Origin: Magnetospirillum sp. SS-4
GTDB lineage: Bacteria > Pseudomonadota > Alphaproteobacteria > Rhodospirillales > Magnetospirillaceae
Length of the DNA: 64,000 bases
Assembly: GCF_902729425.1 (NCBI RefSeq)
Contig: NZ_CACVCH010000050.1
Coordinates: 21,135-85,134 of the forward strand
Direction: 5' to 3'
The position numbers were made by a program, and so were the translations under genes. Positions 25,516 through 33,719 of this stretch are shown here, one piece after another. Within the stretch, counting starts at the first letter, position 1; each line of letters starts with the position of its first letter. The notes beneath the pieces were generated by a model. It was not told the DNA's origin, did no database searches, and saw only the letters and a program-made list of their open reading frames with translations.

Positions 25516-26751
25516 ATGCTTTTCCGCCTGCATCTGATGGGGCCGGACGGCGCGTCGAAGACGGCCATCTACGACACCGCGACGTCGGGCCTCACCATTG
25601 ATGGCCAGCCCTTCGCCGAGGTCGAGACGGATTGTGCCGTACCTCCGTCCGTTCTGGTCTCTCCGGCCACGCCCGGGTACAAGGCTGGTCCGTTCAAGCG
25701 CCTCAAGATCCAGATGGGCTTGGCCTGCAACATGGCCTGCTCCTATTGCCTCCAGGTGACGCACCGGGAGGAGAAGACCAGCACAATCGACGCCGAGGCG
25801 TTCCTGGCCGGGCTTGACACCTGGTGGCGGCCGGACAGGGATGAAAACCTGCGCATCGAGATCTGGGGCGGCGAGCCGTTGCTGCACTGGGGCAAGCTGC
25901 GGGCGCTGGTGACCGGGCTGCGGGCCCGCCACCCCAAGGCCAACATGCTGGTCATCACCAACGGCACCTTGCTGACCCTGGAGATCGCCCGCTGGGCGCG
26001 GCAGATGGGGCTGCATCTGGCCATCTCCCATGATGGACCGGGGCAGAAGGTTGTGCGCGGCCGCGATCCGCTGGAAATACCGACGGCGCTGGAAGCCATC
26101 CGCTGGCTGGTGGCCGAGCATCCCCAGCACGTCAATTTCAACTGCGTCCTGACGCCGGGGAATCACCGCCTGGGGGGCATCCGCCGTCACCTGGAAGAGG
26201 CCCTGGGCGTGGAGGAGATTGCCCTCTCGACCGAGGGACTGGTGCAGGTCGATGGTGGCCAGACCTCTCCCTTGACGGATTTGGACCACGAGGCCATCCG
26301 CCTGTCGCTGCTGGACGAGATGATCAGCGGCGAAGCTTTGCGCAACATCACCATCGCCCAGAAGGTCCGGGATTTCCGCCTGTCGCTGGCCAGTCGGCGA
26401 CCGTTGTCCTCGGTGGGCCAAAGGTGCGGCATGGACCGGCATCATCAGATCGCGGTGGATTTGAAGGGTAACGTGCTGACCTGCCAGAACACCCCGGAGC
26501 CGGAAATGCGGATCGGCCACGTCTCCGCCATGGACAATGTTCGTCTCGACACCGCCACGCATTTCAGCCACCGGCCCGGATGCATGGAATGCCCGGTGGT
26601 CCACCTGTGCCAGGGGGCCTGCATGTATGCCGAGGGTGACGATTGGGACGCCACCTGCCGCAACAGCTTTACCTTCCACGCGGCGATCCTGTCGGGCGCC
26701 ATGGCCCATCTGACCGGCATGGCCATCACCGACATCGAGCCTCTCCGGTAA
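25516..26751 (+). CDS. Radical SAM/SPASM maturase 2
   Basis: A 411-residue paralogue-like partner of the preceding enzyme, with the same layout: N-terminal beta domain (IYDTATSGLTIDGQPFAEV), C-x3-C-x2-C at 71, 75 and 78 (LACNMACSYC), EIWGGEPLLHW, and SPASM cysteines (QRCGMD, VLTCQNT, CMECPVVHLCQGAC, ATCRNSF). The shared N-terminal DTxTSxLT pattern suggests duplication and divergence, perhaps with each enzyme acting on a different part of the substrate. GAGAGG ribosome site upstream. Confidence 0.9.
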   Translation: MLFRLHLMGPDGASKTAIYDTATSGLTIDGQPFAEVETDCAVPPSVLVSPATPGYKAGPFKRLKIQMGLACNMACSYCLQVTHREEKTSTIDAEAFLAGLDTWWRPDRDENLRIEIWGGEPLLHWGKLRALVTGLRARHPKANMLVITNGTLLTLEIARWARQMGLHLAISHDGPGQKVVRGRDPLEIPTALEAIRWLVAEHPQHVNFNCVLTPGNHRLGGIRRHLEEALGVEEIALSTEGLVQVDGGQTSPLTDLDHEAIRLSLLDEMISGEALRNITIAQKVRDFRLSLASRRPLSSVGQRCGMDRHHQIAVDLKGNVLTCQNTPEPEMRIGHVSAMDNVRLDTATHFSHRPGCMECPVVHLCQGACMYAEGDDWDATCRNSFTFHAAILSGAMAHLTGMAITDIEPLR

Positions 26752-26753
26752 TC

Positions 26754-27380
26754 ATGCCCGATCCCGCTCTCGAAGAGGCGATCCGCGAGGCCTATGCCTC
26801 GTGCCCCTCCAACGCCATTCCGCTCCACACCATGGAACTGCGCCATCCCGCCTTCATGGATGACCACGGCAATCCGACCGCCGTCCGGGTGGTGCGCAAC
26901 TACGAGGATGAGGTCACCTGGCGCGAACGCGGCGGAGCCGAGGTGGCGGCCGTGCTGGATTCCATGACGGAGGAGGCTCGCAGCCGGGTCGGGCTGGTGG
27001 CCCGCCTTGAATCCGATGCCCCGGTCAATGCCGGCCAGATGGTGGCCTTCATTGCGCTGGCCTTCGATTTCCAACTGCCCGAGGTCAGTTCCGCCCCGGT
27101 GCCCGAACTCACCGTCACCATGGACAATGTCGGCCGCGAACTGATGGAGCCGCTGGAGGCCGCCGCCACCTCCCTGGTCCGCATCGAGGTCACCTACCGT
27201 CCCTATCTCGACATCGATCTCGACGGTCCCCAGATGGACCCGCCCCTGACCATGACCCTGGTCCACGTCAACTGCACCGCCACCCAGATCACCGCCCGCG
27301 CCCAGATGTCCCAGATCGGCAACAAGGCCTTCCCCTGGCGCACCTATACCCAGCGCTGCTTTCCGGGGCTGGGCGGTTAG
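26754..27380 (+). CDS. DUF1833 tail protein
   Basis: A 208-residue protein with the DUF1833 pattern (HTMELRHPAFMDDHGNPTAVRVVRNYED; LVRIEVTYRPYLDIDLDGPQMDPPLTM). DUF1833 proteins belong to the tail-tip region of lambda-type phages, next to NlpC/P60 and J-like proteins. The next phage gene is separated by the antisense MazEF cassette. Confidence 0.8.
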   Translation: MPDPALEEAIREAYASCPSNAIPLHTMELRHPAFMDDHGNPTAVRVVRNYEDEVTWRERGGAEVAAVLDSMTEEARSRVGLVARLESDAPVNAGQMVAFIALAFDFQLPEVSSAPVPELTVTMDNVGRELMEPLEAAATSLVRIEVTYRPYLDIDLDGPQMDPPLTMTLVHVNCTATQITARAQMSQIGNKAFPWRTYTQRCFPGLGG

Positions 27381-27715
27381 CCGGTCGCCAGACAGTCGGA
27401 CAGGGCCGCCCCTACCGCAGCCCGGTCCTTGTCGGCCAAGGTTCCCGTCCTTCTCAGAATCAGATCCCGATCCAGGGTGAACAGCTTGAACCGCACTAGG
27501 CAGGGCGCGGTCAGGCCGGCCTTGTCCCAATCATGGATGTGAACATCGCTCGGCCAGTCGCTTTGCTTGGCGGTGGTGATCATGGCAAGCACGACCTGAT
27601 CATGCCGGTCGTTGAAGGCTGAGGTCGAAACCACCAGGGCGGGACGCCGCTTGGCTCCAACCTTGTCGGTGAAGGGAAACGGCACCACCACCACGTCGAA
27701 CGGCTCAAAGCCCAC
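27377..27715 (-). CDS. mazF: MazF/PemK-family toxin
   Basis: A 112-residue protein from GTG 27715 (GAGGAGG ribosome site). It has the PemK/MazF opening (FEPFDVVVVPFPFTDKVGAKRRPALVVS) and the conserved VLAMITTAKQSDWPSD segment. MazF toxins cut mRNA. Overlaps the antitoxin end by 11 bases and meets the DUF1833 stop tail to tail. Antisense inside the phage late operon. Confidence 0.85.
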   Translation of the reverse strand: MGFEPFDVVVVPFPFTDKVGAKRRPALVVSTSAFNDRHDQVVLAMITTAKQSDWPSDVHIHDWDKAGLTAPCLVRFKLFTLDRDLILRRTGTLADKDRAAVGAALSDCLATG

Positions 27716-27929
27716 GCCAGGCCTCCTCGTCCTCGGGGCTGTTCCACTCGCCGAGCGTGCCCTGGATGGCGCGGAGGTACTCATCGCCGCCCGGCGCGAC
27801 CTTGCGGATCAGAACCTGATCATCATCGACCACGAAGGTGACCGTGTCCCCGGCTGCCAGATGAGCGGCTTCGCGCACCCGCTTGGGGATCGTCATTTGC
27901 CCCTTCGACGTAATCCTCGCCAGTTCCAT
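27705..27929 (-). CDS. mazE: AbrB/MazE-family antitoxin
   Basis: A 74-residue swapped-hairpin DNA-binding antitoxin: MELARITSKGQMTIPKRVREAAHL is the typical AbrB/MazE N-terminus, with DTVTFVVDDDQVLIRKV next and an acidic C-terminus (EWNSPEDEEAW) that would bind MazF. Should repress its own promoter. Confidence 0.85.
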   Translation of the reverse strand: MELARITSKGQMTIPKRVREAAHLAAGDTVTFVVDDDQVLIRKVAPGGDEYLRAIQGTLGEWNSPEDEEAWRGL

Positions 27930-27951
27930 CGGGAATGACCTTTCCAAATTC

Positions 27952-27963
27952 CTTACCAGTAAG
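27952..27963. promoter_or_regulatory. Palindrome CTTACCAGTAAG upstream of mazE
   Basis: CTTAC-CA-GTAAG lies 23 bases upstream of the mazE start in the gap to the NlpC/P60 gene. Candidate operator for MazE autoregulation. Confidence 0.4.
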
Positions 27964-27981
27964 AATATCGGAGTTCTCACC

Positions 27982-28416
27982 GTGGTAAGCAAGCCATTCC
28001 AGGCGATTTCCGCCCACTGGGCCACGCCCTATATCGGCCAGCCGTGGTCGAAGCACGGCCAGGGGCCGGATGCCTGGAACTGCTGGAGCTTCTTCCGCCA
28101 CGTCCAGAAGATCCATTTCGGGGTCGAGACCCCAATGGTGCCCTATGCCGACGACCTGCTGGTGCTGGCGCGGCTGTTCCGCGATCACGGCGAGCGATCT
28201 CACTGGCAGCCGGTGACCGCCTATCGGGAGGGCGACGGGGTGATGATGCGCACCGCCCGCTATCCCATCCATGTCGGGGTATGGCTGGAGGTGGATGGCG
28301 GCAGGGTCCTGCACTGTGCCGCCGGATCGGGGGTGGTGTGCCAGTCCCGGCGCGATCTGGCGGCCAATGGCTGGCGGATCGACGGAATCTACCGTCACCG
28401 GGGGACCGCATCATGA
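27982..28416 (+). CDS. NlpC/P60-family tail-tip protein (lambda K-like)
   Basis: A 144-residue protein from GTG 27982. The catalytic cysteine lies in WNCWSFFRHV, the histidine in YPIHVGVW, then HCAAGSGVV, the NlpC/P60 pattern in tail-tip hydrolases that open peptidoglycan or process tail-tip proteins. The stop overlaps the J-like gene (ATGA). Confidence 0.75.
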   Translation: MVSKPFQAISAHWATPYIGQPWSKHGQGPDAWNCWSFFRHVQKIHFGVETPMVPYADDLLVLARLFRDHGERSHWQPVTAYREGDGVMMRTARYPIHVGVWLEVDGGRVLHCAAGSGVVCQSRRDLAANGWRIDGIYRHRGTAS

Positions 28417-30773
28417 GGGCGCGCGTCACCCTGGTGGCGGATGCCTTCAATCCGCTGCGCTCCATGCAGGTGGTGGAGGTGGAGCGGCCCGTTACCGTCC
28501 GCGCCTTCCTGGATGGCCGCAGCATCGACGAATTCCCGGTCCCCACCATCTGCCTGAGGAATGGCCGCCCGCTGCTGAGGCGCCATTGGGCCGGGACCGT
28601 CATCGACCATGACGACATCGTCGCCTTCGTCGCTCAGCCGCTGGGCGGTGGTGGGGGCGGCGGTGGCAAAAACCCGCTGACCACCGTGCTGATGGTGGCG
28701 GTGATGGTCGTGGCCATGGTGCTGGGCCAGTACTATGTCGGGCCGATGCTGGCCTCCTCCCTGGGCGTCACCAGCGCCGCCGGCATCGCCACGGTGGGCG
28801 CCATCTCGACGGCGGCCATCGCCTCGGTGGGCATGATGGCGGTGGGCGCCCTGGTCTCGGCCCCCAGTCCCGCCACGCCGTCCCTCAACTGGGGCGGCGG
28901 TGGCGGGGTGGCGCCGTCCCCCACCTACAGCCTGACCGCCTCGGGTAATCAGGCCCGCCTGGGCCAGCCGATCCCCGAGATCTTCGGGCGTCACAAGGTG
29001 GTGTTCGATCTCGCCGCCACGCCCTATCAGGAATACGTGGCCGGGGAGCAATACCTGTTCCAGCTCCACTGCATCGGAGTGGGGCAATACCGGCTCGATG
29101 CGCTGATGATCGACGACACCCCGCTGGCCTCGTTCGAGGAGGTCCAATATCAGGTCATTCCCCCCGGTGCCGCCGTCACCCTGATGGATGCCTGGGTGGT
29201 CACCGCGGTGGAAGTCGCGGGCCAGGAACTGAAAGGCCCCAACCAGTTGACCAATGGCGAGACCGGCTGGGTCGGCCCCTTCGTCGCCAATCCCGCCGCC
29301 ACCACCGCCCATCACATCGGCATCGACGTGGTGTTCACCAACGGCCTCTACTACGCCAACAATTCCGGCACCCTCGACCCTAAGACGGTGACCTGGGAGG
29401 TATGGGGGCGGCGGATCGACGATCTCGGCGGGGCGCTGGGGGACTTCACCTTACTGGCGACCGAAACCTACACCGCCGCCACCAACACCCAGATCAGGCT
29501 GTCCTATAAATACCCGCTGGTCTCGGCCCGCTGGGAGGTCAGGCTTCGCCGCACCAATGACCGCGACCAGGATGGCCGCACCGCCCATGAGATTCGTTGG
29601 GGCGAGATGCGGTCCTATCTCGACGGTTCCCCCGATTACGGCGACGTTACCCTGCTGGCCATCAAGATGCGGGCGACCGACAATCTGTCGCAGCGATCAA
29701 GCCGCCTGATCAACGGCATCGTCACCCGCAAGCTGCCGCTCTGGTCGCCGGAGACCGGCTGGTCCGAGCCGGTTCCCACCCAGGCCATCGCCCCGGTGGC
29801 GGCCTATGTCATGCGGGCGACCAACGGCGCCCAACTGGCCGATACCCGCCAGGATCTGGACATGCTGTGGCGACTGCACCTTGTCTGGGAAGCCCGTGGC
29901 GACCGCTTCAGCGGGGTGTTCGACACCACCACCACCGCCTGGGAGGCCTTGGTCAAGGTGCTGCGGACAGGGCGGGCGGCCCCCTATCAGCAGGGCGGCA
30001 TCGTCCGCTATATCCGCGACGAACCCCGCACCTTGCCGGCAGCCCTGTTCAACGGCCGCAACATCGTCAAGGGCAGTTTCGCCATCGAATACGTCATGCC
30101 CGGCGAGGACACCGCCGATTCGGTGACGGTGGAGTTCTTCGATGAAATCACCTGGAAGATCGCCGAAATCACCGCCGCCCAGCGGGGTGGCGCCATCCGG
30201 GTGCTGACCCCATCCGAGATGGTCAACGCCCCGCCGGAAAAGCCGGGCCGTGTCCAAATGTTCGGGATCACCAACCGCGACCACGCCGGACGCGAGGCCT
30301 GCTTCCTGGTGGCCTGCAACATCTATCGCCGCCGTCTGCCCACCTGGAAGACCGAGTTGGACGGCATGATCCTGTCCTATGGCGAATTGGTGGCCGTCTC
30401 TCACCCCATGCCGGCCTGGGGCCTGGGCGGCGAGGTGGTGGACTGGGACGAGGTCGCCGGACTCCTCACCCTGTCGGAGCCGGTGCGCTGGAGCGAGGGA
30501 GCCGCCCACTTCATGGCGCTGCGCCGTCGCGACGGGCGGCTCGATGATCCGGTGGAGATCGAACCTTCCCCCGGCGGCGATCCCTTCCAGGTCCGGGCCC
30601 TCGATCCGCTGCCCTTCGCCCCCGACACCGGCGGCGATCGCGAGCGCACCTATTACGCCCTCGGCCCCGGCACCACCTGGGCCCAGCGCGTCCTGGTCCG
30701 CTCGCTGCGGCCCCGCTCGCGTCAGGTCGAGATCTCGGGAATCTGTGAAGACGACCGCGTCCACGTCAATTGA
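28413..30773 (+). CDS. Central tail-tip / host-specificity protein (J-like)
   Basis: A 786-residue protein at the end of the tail module. The N-terminus has two hydrophobic segments after a poly-Gly stretch (residues 76-145), like lambda I/J-type tail-tip proteins; from about 170 on it is beta-rich (GQPIPEIFGRHKVVFDL, QYLFQLHCIGVGQYRLDAL). The C-terminal half resembles phage tail proteins that contact the receptor. It probably reaches the cell surface and triggers DNA ejection. Confidence 0.8.
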   Translation: MRARVTLVADAFNPLRSMQVVEVERPVTVRAFLDGRSIDEFPVPTICLRNGRPLLRRHWAGTVIDHDDIVAFVAQPLGGGGGGGGKNPLTTVLMVAVMVVAMVLGQYYVGPMLASSLGVTSAAGIATVGAISTAAIASVGMMAVGALVSAPSPATPSLNWGGGGGVAPSPTYSLTASGNQARLGQPIPEIFGRHKVVFDLAATPYQEYVAGEQYLFQLHCIGVGQYRLDALMIDDTPLASFEEVQYQVIPPGAAVTLMDAWVVTAVEVAGQELKGPNQLTNGETGWVGPFVANPAATTAHHIGIDVVFTNGLYYANNSGTLDPKTVTWEVWGRRIDDLGGALGDFTLLATETYTAATNTQIRLSYKYPLVSARWEVRLRRTNDRDQDGRTAHEIRWGEMRSYLDGSPDYGDVTLLAIKMRATDNLSQRSSRLINGIVTRKLPLWSPETGWSEPVPTQAIAPVAAYVMRATNGAQLADTRQDLDMLWRLHLVWEARGDRFSGVFDTTTTAWEALVKVLRTGRAAPYQQGGIVRYIRDEPRTLPAALFNGRNIVKGSFAIEYVMPGEDTADSVTVEFFDEITWKIAEITAAQRGGAIRVLTPSEMVNAPPEKPGRVQMFGITNRDHAGREACFLVACNIYRRRLPTWKTELDGMILSYGELVAVSHPMPAWGLGGEVVDWDEVAGLLTLSEPVRWSEGAAHFMALRRRDGRLDDPVEIEPSPGGDPFQVRALDPLPFAPDTGGDRERTYYALGPGTTWAQRVLVRSLRPRSRQVEISGICEDDRVHVN

Positions 30774-30799
30774 GCCACGCTACTGATAAGGATTCCGCC

Positions 30800-31126
30800 A
30801 TGCTCGAGCAGCAGCCTTCACCCGAGGTCAAGACCCTGGTCTCGGGTCTGGCCGGGCTGATTCCCACCGCCATGCTCGCCCGCTTCCTGTGGCACCACCG
30901 GCTGGTGCGCCTGGGTCAGCGCCGGTTCTGGTCACGCGACCTGCTGTGGGAATGCCCGACCGCCGCCTTTTCGGCGGTGCTGGGCGGCGGAGTCGCCGCT
31001 CATTTCACCCTCGGCCTGATGGAGACCCATGCGGTGGTCGGCATCTGCGCCTGGCTGGGGCCGCGCGGCCTCGAAGTGGCGTTGAGCAGGTTCGTTGCCC
31101 GCTGCACTCCCCCCGATAAGGACTGA
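30800..31126 (+). CDS. Holin-like membrane protein
   Basis: A 108-residue protein from ATG 30800 (AAGGATTC ribosome site). Hydrophobic segments near residues 18-35, 58-78 and 80-98 (FSAVLGGGVAAHFTLGLM; AVVGICAWLGPRGLEVAL). Size, charge and place just before the endolysin gene suit a phage holin that permeabilises the inner membrane. Confidence 0.65.
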   Translation: MLEQQPSPEVKTLVSGLAGLIPTAMLARFLWHHRLVRLGQRRFWSRDLLWECPTAAFSAVLGGGVAAHFTLGLMETHAVVGICAWLGPRGLEVALSRFVARCTPPDKD

Positions 31127-31130
31127 TCCC

Positions 31131-31760
31131 ATGCTGACCACAGACGTCTTGCGTGCCACCTTCACCGGGGCGCGGTCCACCGATCTTGACCGTTTCGCGG
31201 CACCGCTGGCCGCTGCCTGCGCCGAATGGGGCATCGACACGCCGCTACGACTGGCCGCCTTCCTGGCCCAGATCGCCCACGAGAGCGGCCAGTTCCGCGC
31301 CCTGGCCGAGAACCTGAATTACTCCGCCGAAGCCCTGCTGCGAGTCTTCCCCCGCCATTTTGATGCAGAAGGGGCCGAGGCTTATGCCCGCCAGCCGGAG
31401 CGCATCGCCGCGCGGGTTTACGCCAACCGCATGGGCAATGGCGACGAGGACTCCGGCGACGGCTGGCGCTATCGCGGGCGCGGCCTGATCCAGCTCACCG
31501 GCCGCGCCAATTATGCCGCTTGCGGCGAGGCGCTCAGGCTCGGGCTGGTCCATGCCCCGGAGATGCTGGAGCAGCCCGGCCTCGCCGCCCGCTCCGCCGG
31601 CTGGTTCTGGCAACGAAACGGCCTCAACCGGCCAGCCGATGCCGGCAACATCGAAACCATCACCCGGCGCATCAACGGCGGTCTCTCCGGACTCAAAGAC
31701 CGCAAGGCCCACTACGCCCGCGCCTGTACCGCCCTGGAGGTGTCCCATGAATCTGCTTGA
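31131..31760 (+). CDS. GH19 endolysin
   Basis: A 209-residue protein with the glycoside hydrolase 19 signature: AHESGQFRALAENLNYSAEAL with the catalytic glutamate, then YRGRGLIQLTGRANYAACGEAL and RINGGLSGLKDR. Such phage lysins cut the glycan strands of peptidoglycan at the end of infection. No signal peptide is seen, so it depends on the holin. Confidence 0.9.
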   Translation: MLTTDVLRATFTGARSTDLDRFAAPLAAACAEWGIDTPLRLAAFLAQIAHESGQFRALAENLNYSAEALLRVFPRHFDAEGAEAYARQPERIAARVYANRMGNGDEDSGDGWRYRGRGLIQLTGRANYAACGEALRLGLVHAPEMLEQPGLAARSAGWFWQRNGLNRPADAGNIETITRRINGGLSGLKDRKAHYARACTALEVSHESA

Positions 31761-32346
31761 TCTGCTCGGCGATGCCGCCGCCATCGCCGCCAATCCGGTA
31801 GCCGGTCTCGCCAAGGTGGCGTTGGATGTCGCTCCCGACATCGCCAGCCTGTTCGGTGACGATGCCGAGAAGGCCGTCGGCAAGCTGGCCGACACCGTCC
31901 GCGCCATCACCGGTACCGACAACCCCGACAAGGCTCGCGAGATGCTGGCCGATCCCAATCTGGTGTTCCAGCTTCGCGCCCAGGCGCAAGGATTCGCCCA
32001 TGCCGAACGTATGCAGCAGATGACCGGGGCCATCACCACGCTGACCGCCACCCTGGCCGACCGCCAGAACGCCCGTGCCAGGGACAGCGACTTCATCAAG
32101 GCCGGGCGCGGCAACACCCGCGCCAACGTCCTGCTGGTCACCGCCGGACTCGGCATCGTCGGCGGCATCGGCTTCATGGTGTTCGGCAACGTCGATGGCA
32201 ACACCGCCGTCGGTGGCTGCATCATTTCCGTCGTCACCTTGCTGGCGGGAAAATTCGCCACCGCCTTCGATTTCGAGTTCGGCGGATCGGCCGATTCCGA
32301 ACAAACCCGCACCCTGCTGGCCCAGGCACCGCCCATCGGTAGATAG
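31747..32346 (+). CDS. Phage membrane protein after endolysin (holin-like)
   Basis: A 199-residue protein starting inside the end of the endolysin gene. The first 110 residues are helical (LFGDDAEKAVGKLADTVRAITG). Two TM segments follow near the end (NVLLVTAGLGIVGGIGFMVFG; GCIISVVTLLAGKFATAF). It is the last gene before the terminator. Either a second holin or an anti-holin; spanin function is less likely as there is no lipobox. Confidence 0.6.
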   Translation: MNLLDLLGDAAAIAANPVAGLAKVALDVAPDIASLFGDDAEKAVGKLADTVRAITGTDNPDKAREMLADPNLVFQLRAQAQGFAHAERMQQMTGAITTLTATLADRQNARARDSDFIKAGRGNTRANVLLVTAGLGIVGGIGFMVFGNVDGNTAVGGCIISVVTLLAGKFATAFDFEFGGSADSEQTRTLLAQAPPIGR

Positions 32347-32370
32347 CCGCCAACCATATTTATCTGATTC

Positions 32371-32408
32371 AGCCGACCGAGGGAGCAATCCCCCCGGTCG
32401 GCTTTTTT
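32371..32408 (+). terminator. Rho-independent terminator of the late operon
   Basis: AGCCGACCG and CGGTCGGCT pair across a loop and are followed by six Ts, 25 bases after the last late gene. Clear end of the phage late transcript. Confidence 0.9.
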
Positions 32409-32556
32409 CGTGTTTGTGGCCTGCGATAAGGCAGGCCAGTGGTAGGCTCAGGTCAGGGTCGCTGCCGTCCCCACCCCACGATTGATCCGTCCCTCGCGAC
32501 GGCGTCTCCCTGTGGTCCCCGCGCTTGAAGGGTCCGGGTCCCCTGATCAACTTGCT

Positions 32557-33459
32557 TTATCGATCCAGCATCCGGGCGTCACCGCCGACGGCTTCGATGA
32601 TGCTGCGCATCTCGAATGCCAGTTCGGGGTGGTGACGATCCAGGAAATCAGAAATCGCCTCGTTGCGAAACAACTTCGAGACATACCCCCTGGTTACAAC
32701 CAAAGCCAACATGGTGTCGCCCAGGCTCCCTTCAACCGCCCGGTAATCCCGGCTCAGCCTCTCCATCTCCCGTTCCATCCGTGCGATGTCTTCCGCTGAT
32801 ACCCCCTCCAGCTTCTTGGGCTTGTCCGAATCCACCAGATACTCCGGTCTTGTCGCCGCCAGTAGCACCTTGGCGTAGGACACCGTGAACCGGTTGGCCA
32901 GGATCATCATCTCTGTCGCCTCGATCTGGCGCATCGGCTTCATTTTACGCAGAAGCGGAAATATCGCCGGTGTGACCATGCAATCCTTCAGCATCTCCGC
33001 CACCTCCGGTGCGATGCGGTCCAGCATGTGCTGGCGCTCCTGGATTCTCTTGACGTCCATCGCCATACCCTCGGCAATCTCCTCGGCCGGGACTCCCCTC
33101 TGGATGGCACGGAGGATCATTCGGTGCTCCTGGACCGCCGTCATTCTGGCGACCCGCCGATTGTAGGTGAACCCCTCGTCGTCGGTGGACACCAGGCAGA
33201 TTGTTGACGTGGCCCCAATCTCCTTCAGGGCGTGGAGACGGAGATGTCCGTCCAACAGAATATAATGGGGAGAACCGTCGCTCCCCTTCTCGGGAAAGAC
33301 CGCCAGCGGCTCGATAACGCCGACCTTGCGTACCGAGGCCAGGATGCTGCGGTACTTGGATGTTTTGAGGACAGTCTTGGCGACGATTCGGGTGGGCAGA
33401 ATCCACTCCAGAGGCAACGTGACCGTTGTGGTCTCAAAACCGAGATGGATGGAGGTCAT
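32557..33459 (-). CDS. ParB/RepB-like partition protein
   Basis: A 300-residue protein. The N-terminus holds a ParB-type domain (GVIEPLAVFPEKG, LLDGHLRLHALKEIG), then a helix-turn-helix region (EEIAEGMAMDVKRIQERQHML) and a C-terminal RepB-type domain (PKKLEGVSAEDIARMEREM; LVVTRGYVSKLFRN). Such proteins bind centromere-like DNA. There is no ParA neighbour, so it may instead regulate a mobile element. It overlaps the upstream small gene by four bases. Confidence 0.75.
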   Translation of the reverse strand: MTSIHLGFETTTVTLPLEWILPTRIVAKTVLKTSKYRSILASVRKVGVIEPLAVFPEKGSDGSPHYILLDGHLRLHALKEIGATSTICLVSTDDEGFTYNRRVARMTAVQEHRMILRAIQRGVPAEEIAEGMAMDVKRIQERQHMLDRIAPEVAEMLKDCMVTPAIFPLLRKMKPMRQIEATEMMILANRFTVSYAKVLLAATRPEYLVDSDKPKKLEGVSAEDIARMEREMERLSRDYRAVEGSLGDTMLALVVTRGYVSKLFRNEAISDFLDRHHPELAFEMRSIIEAVGGDARMLDR

Positions 33460-33719
33460 GGGCTAGGCCTAATCTGATTGGCCAGAACCTTGGGCAGATC
33501 GTCCAATCCCTCCGCCCGGAGCAGGGTGCGAAAATGCTCGTCCGCGAGCAATTGGCGCAGCGCGGTCGTCAGCAACAAAAGCCGTTGCTCGCCGATCTCG
33601 GTCTTTCGGATCAGCACTTCCTGGCGCCTCACCTCCTCCTGATAGGCACGCACCAGCGAACGGGTCGATGTGGTCGGCAGGTCCTTGCTTGCCAGGGAAC
33701 GGCCATAGCCAGTCCCCAT
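33456..33719 (-). CDS. Small coiled-coil partner of the RepB-like gene
   Basis: An 87-residue, mostly helical and charged protein (LVRAYQEEVRRQEVLIRKTE; LLADEHFRTLLRAEGL) translationally coupled to the RepB-like gene. Coding character extends upstream of the ATG (reading CSDPRRL before it) up to an in-frame stop, so this may be the tail of a longer, damaged gene. It resembles the C-terminal helical part of RepB-like proteins. Confidence 0.5.
   Translation of the reverse strand: MGTGYGRSLASKDLPTTSTRSLVRAYQEEVRRQEVLIRKTEIGEQRLLLLTTALRQLLADEHFRTLLRAEGLDDLPKVLANQIRPSP

Larger units (their letters stand above)
1..32408 (+). mobile_element. Prophage 1 (lambda-type siphophage), left end outside window
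   Basis: A continuous run of phage genes: replication and recombination genes, then terminase, portal, protease/scaffold, capsid, tail, tail tip and lysis genes in lambda-like order, closed by a rho-independent terminator at 32371-32408. Late genes are tightly packed with ATGA-type overlaps, suggesting one long late transcript. No integrase or att site is visible, so the true ends are unknown. The late genes look intact. Inserts are two toxin-antitoxin cassettes on the minus strand and a radical SAM cassette in the tail-tip region. Confidence 0.9.

Noticed and set aside
24604..26709. 701-residue minus-strand ORF opposite both radical SAM genes
   Set aside because: The plus strand has clear enzyme motifs; the reverse frame is a by-product of GC bias.
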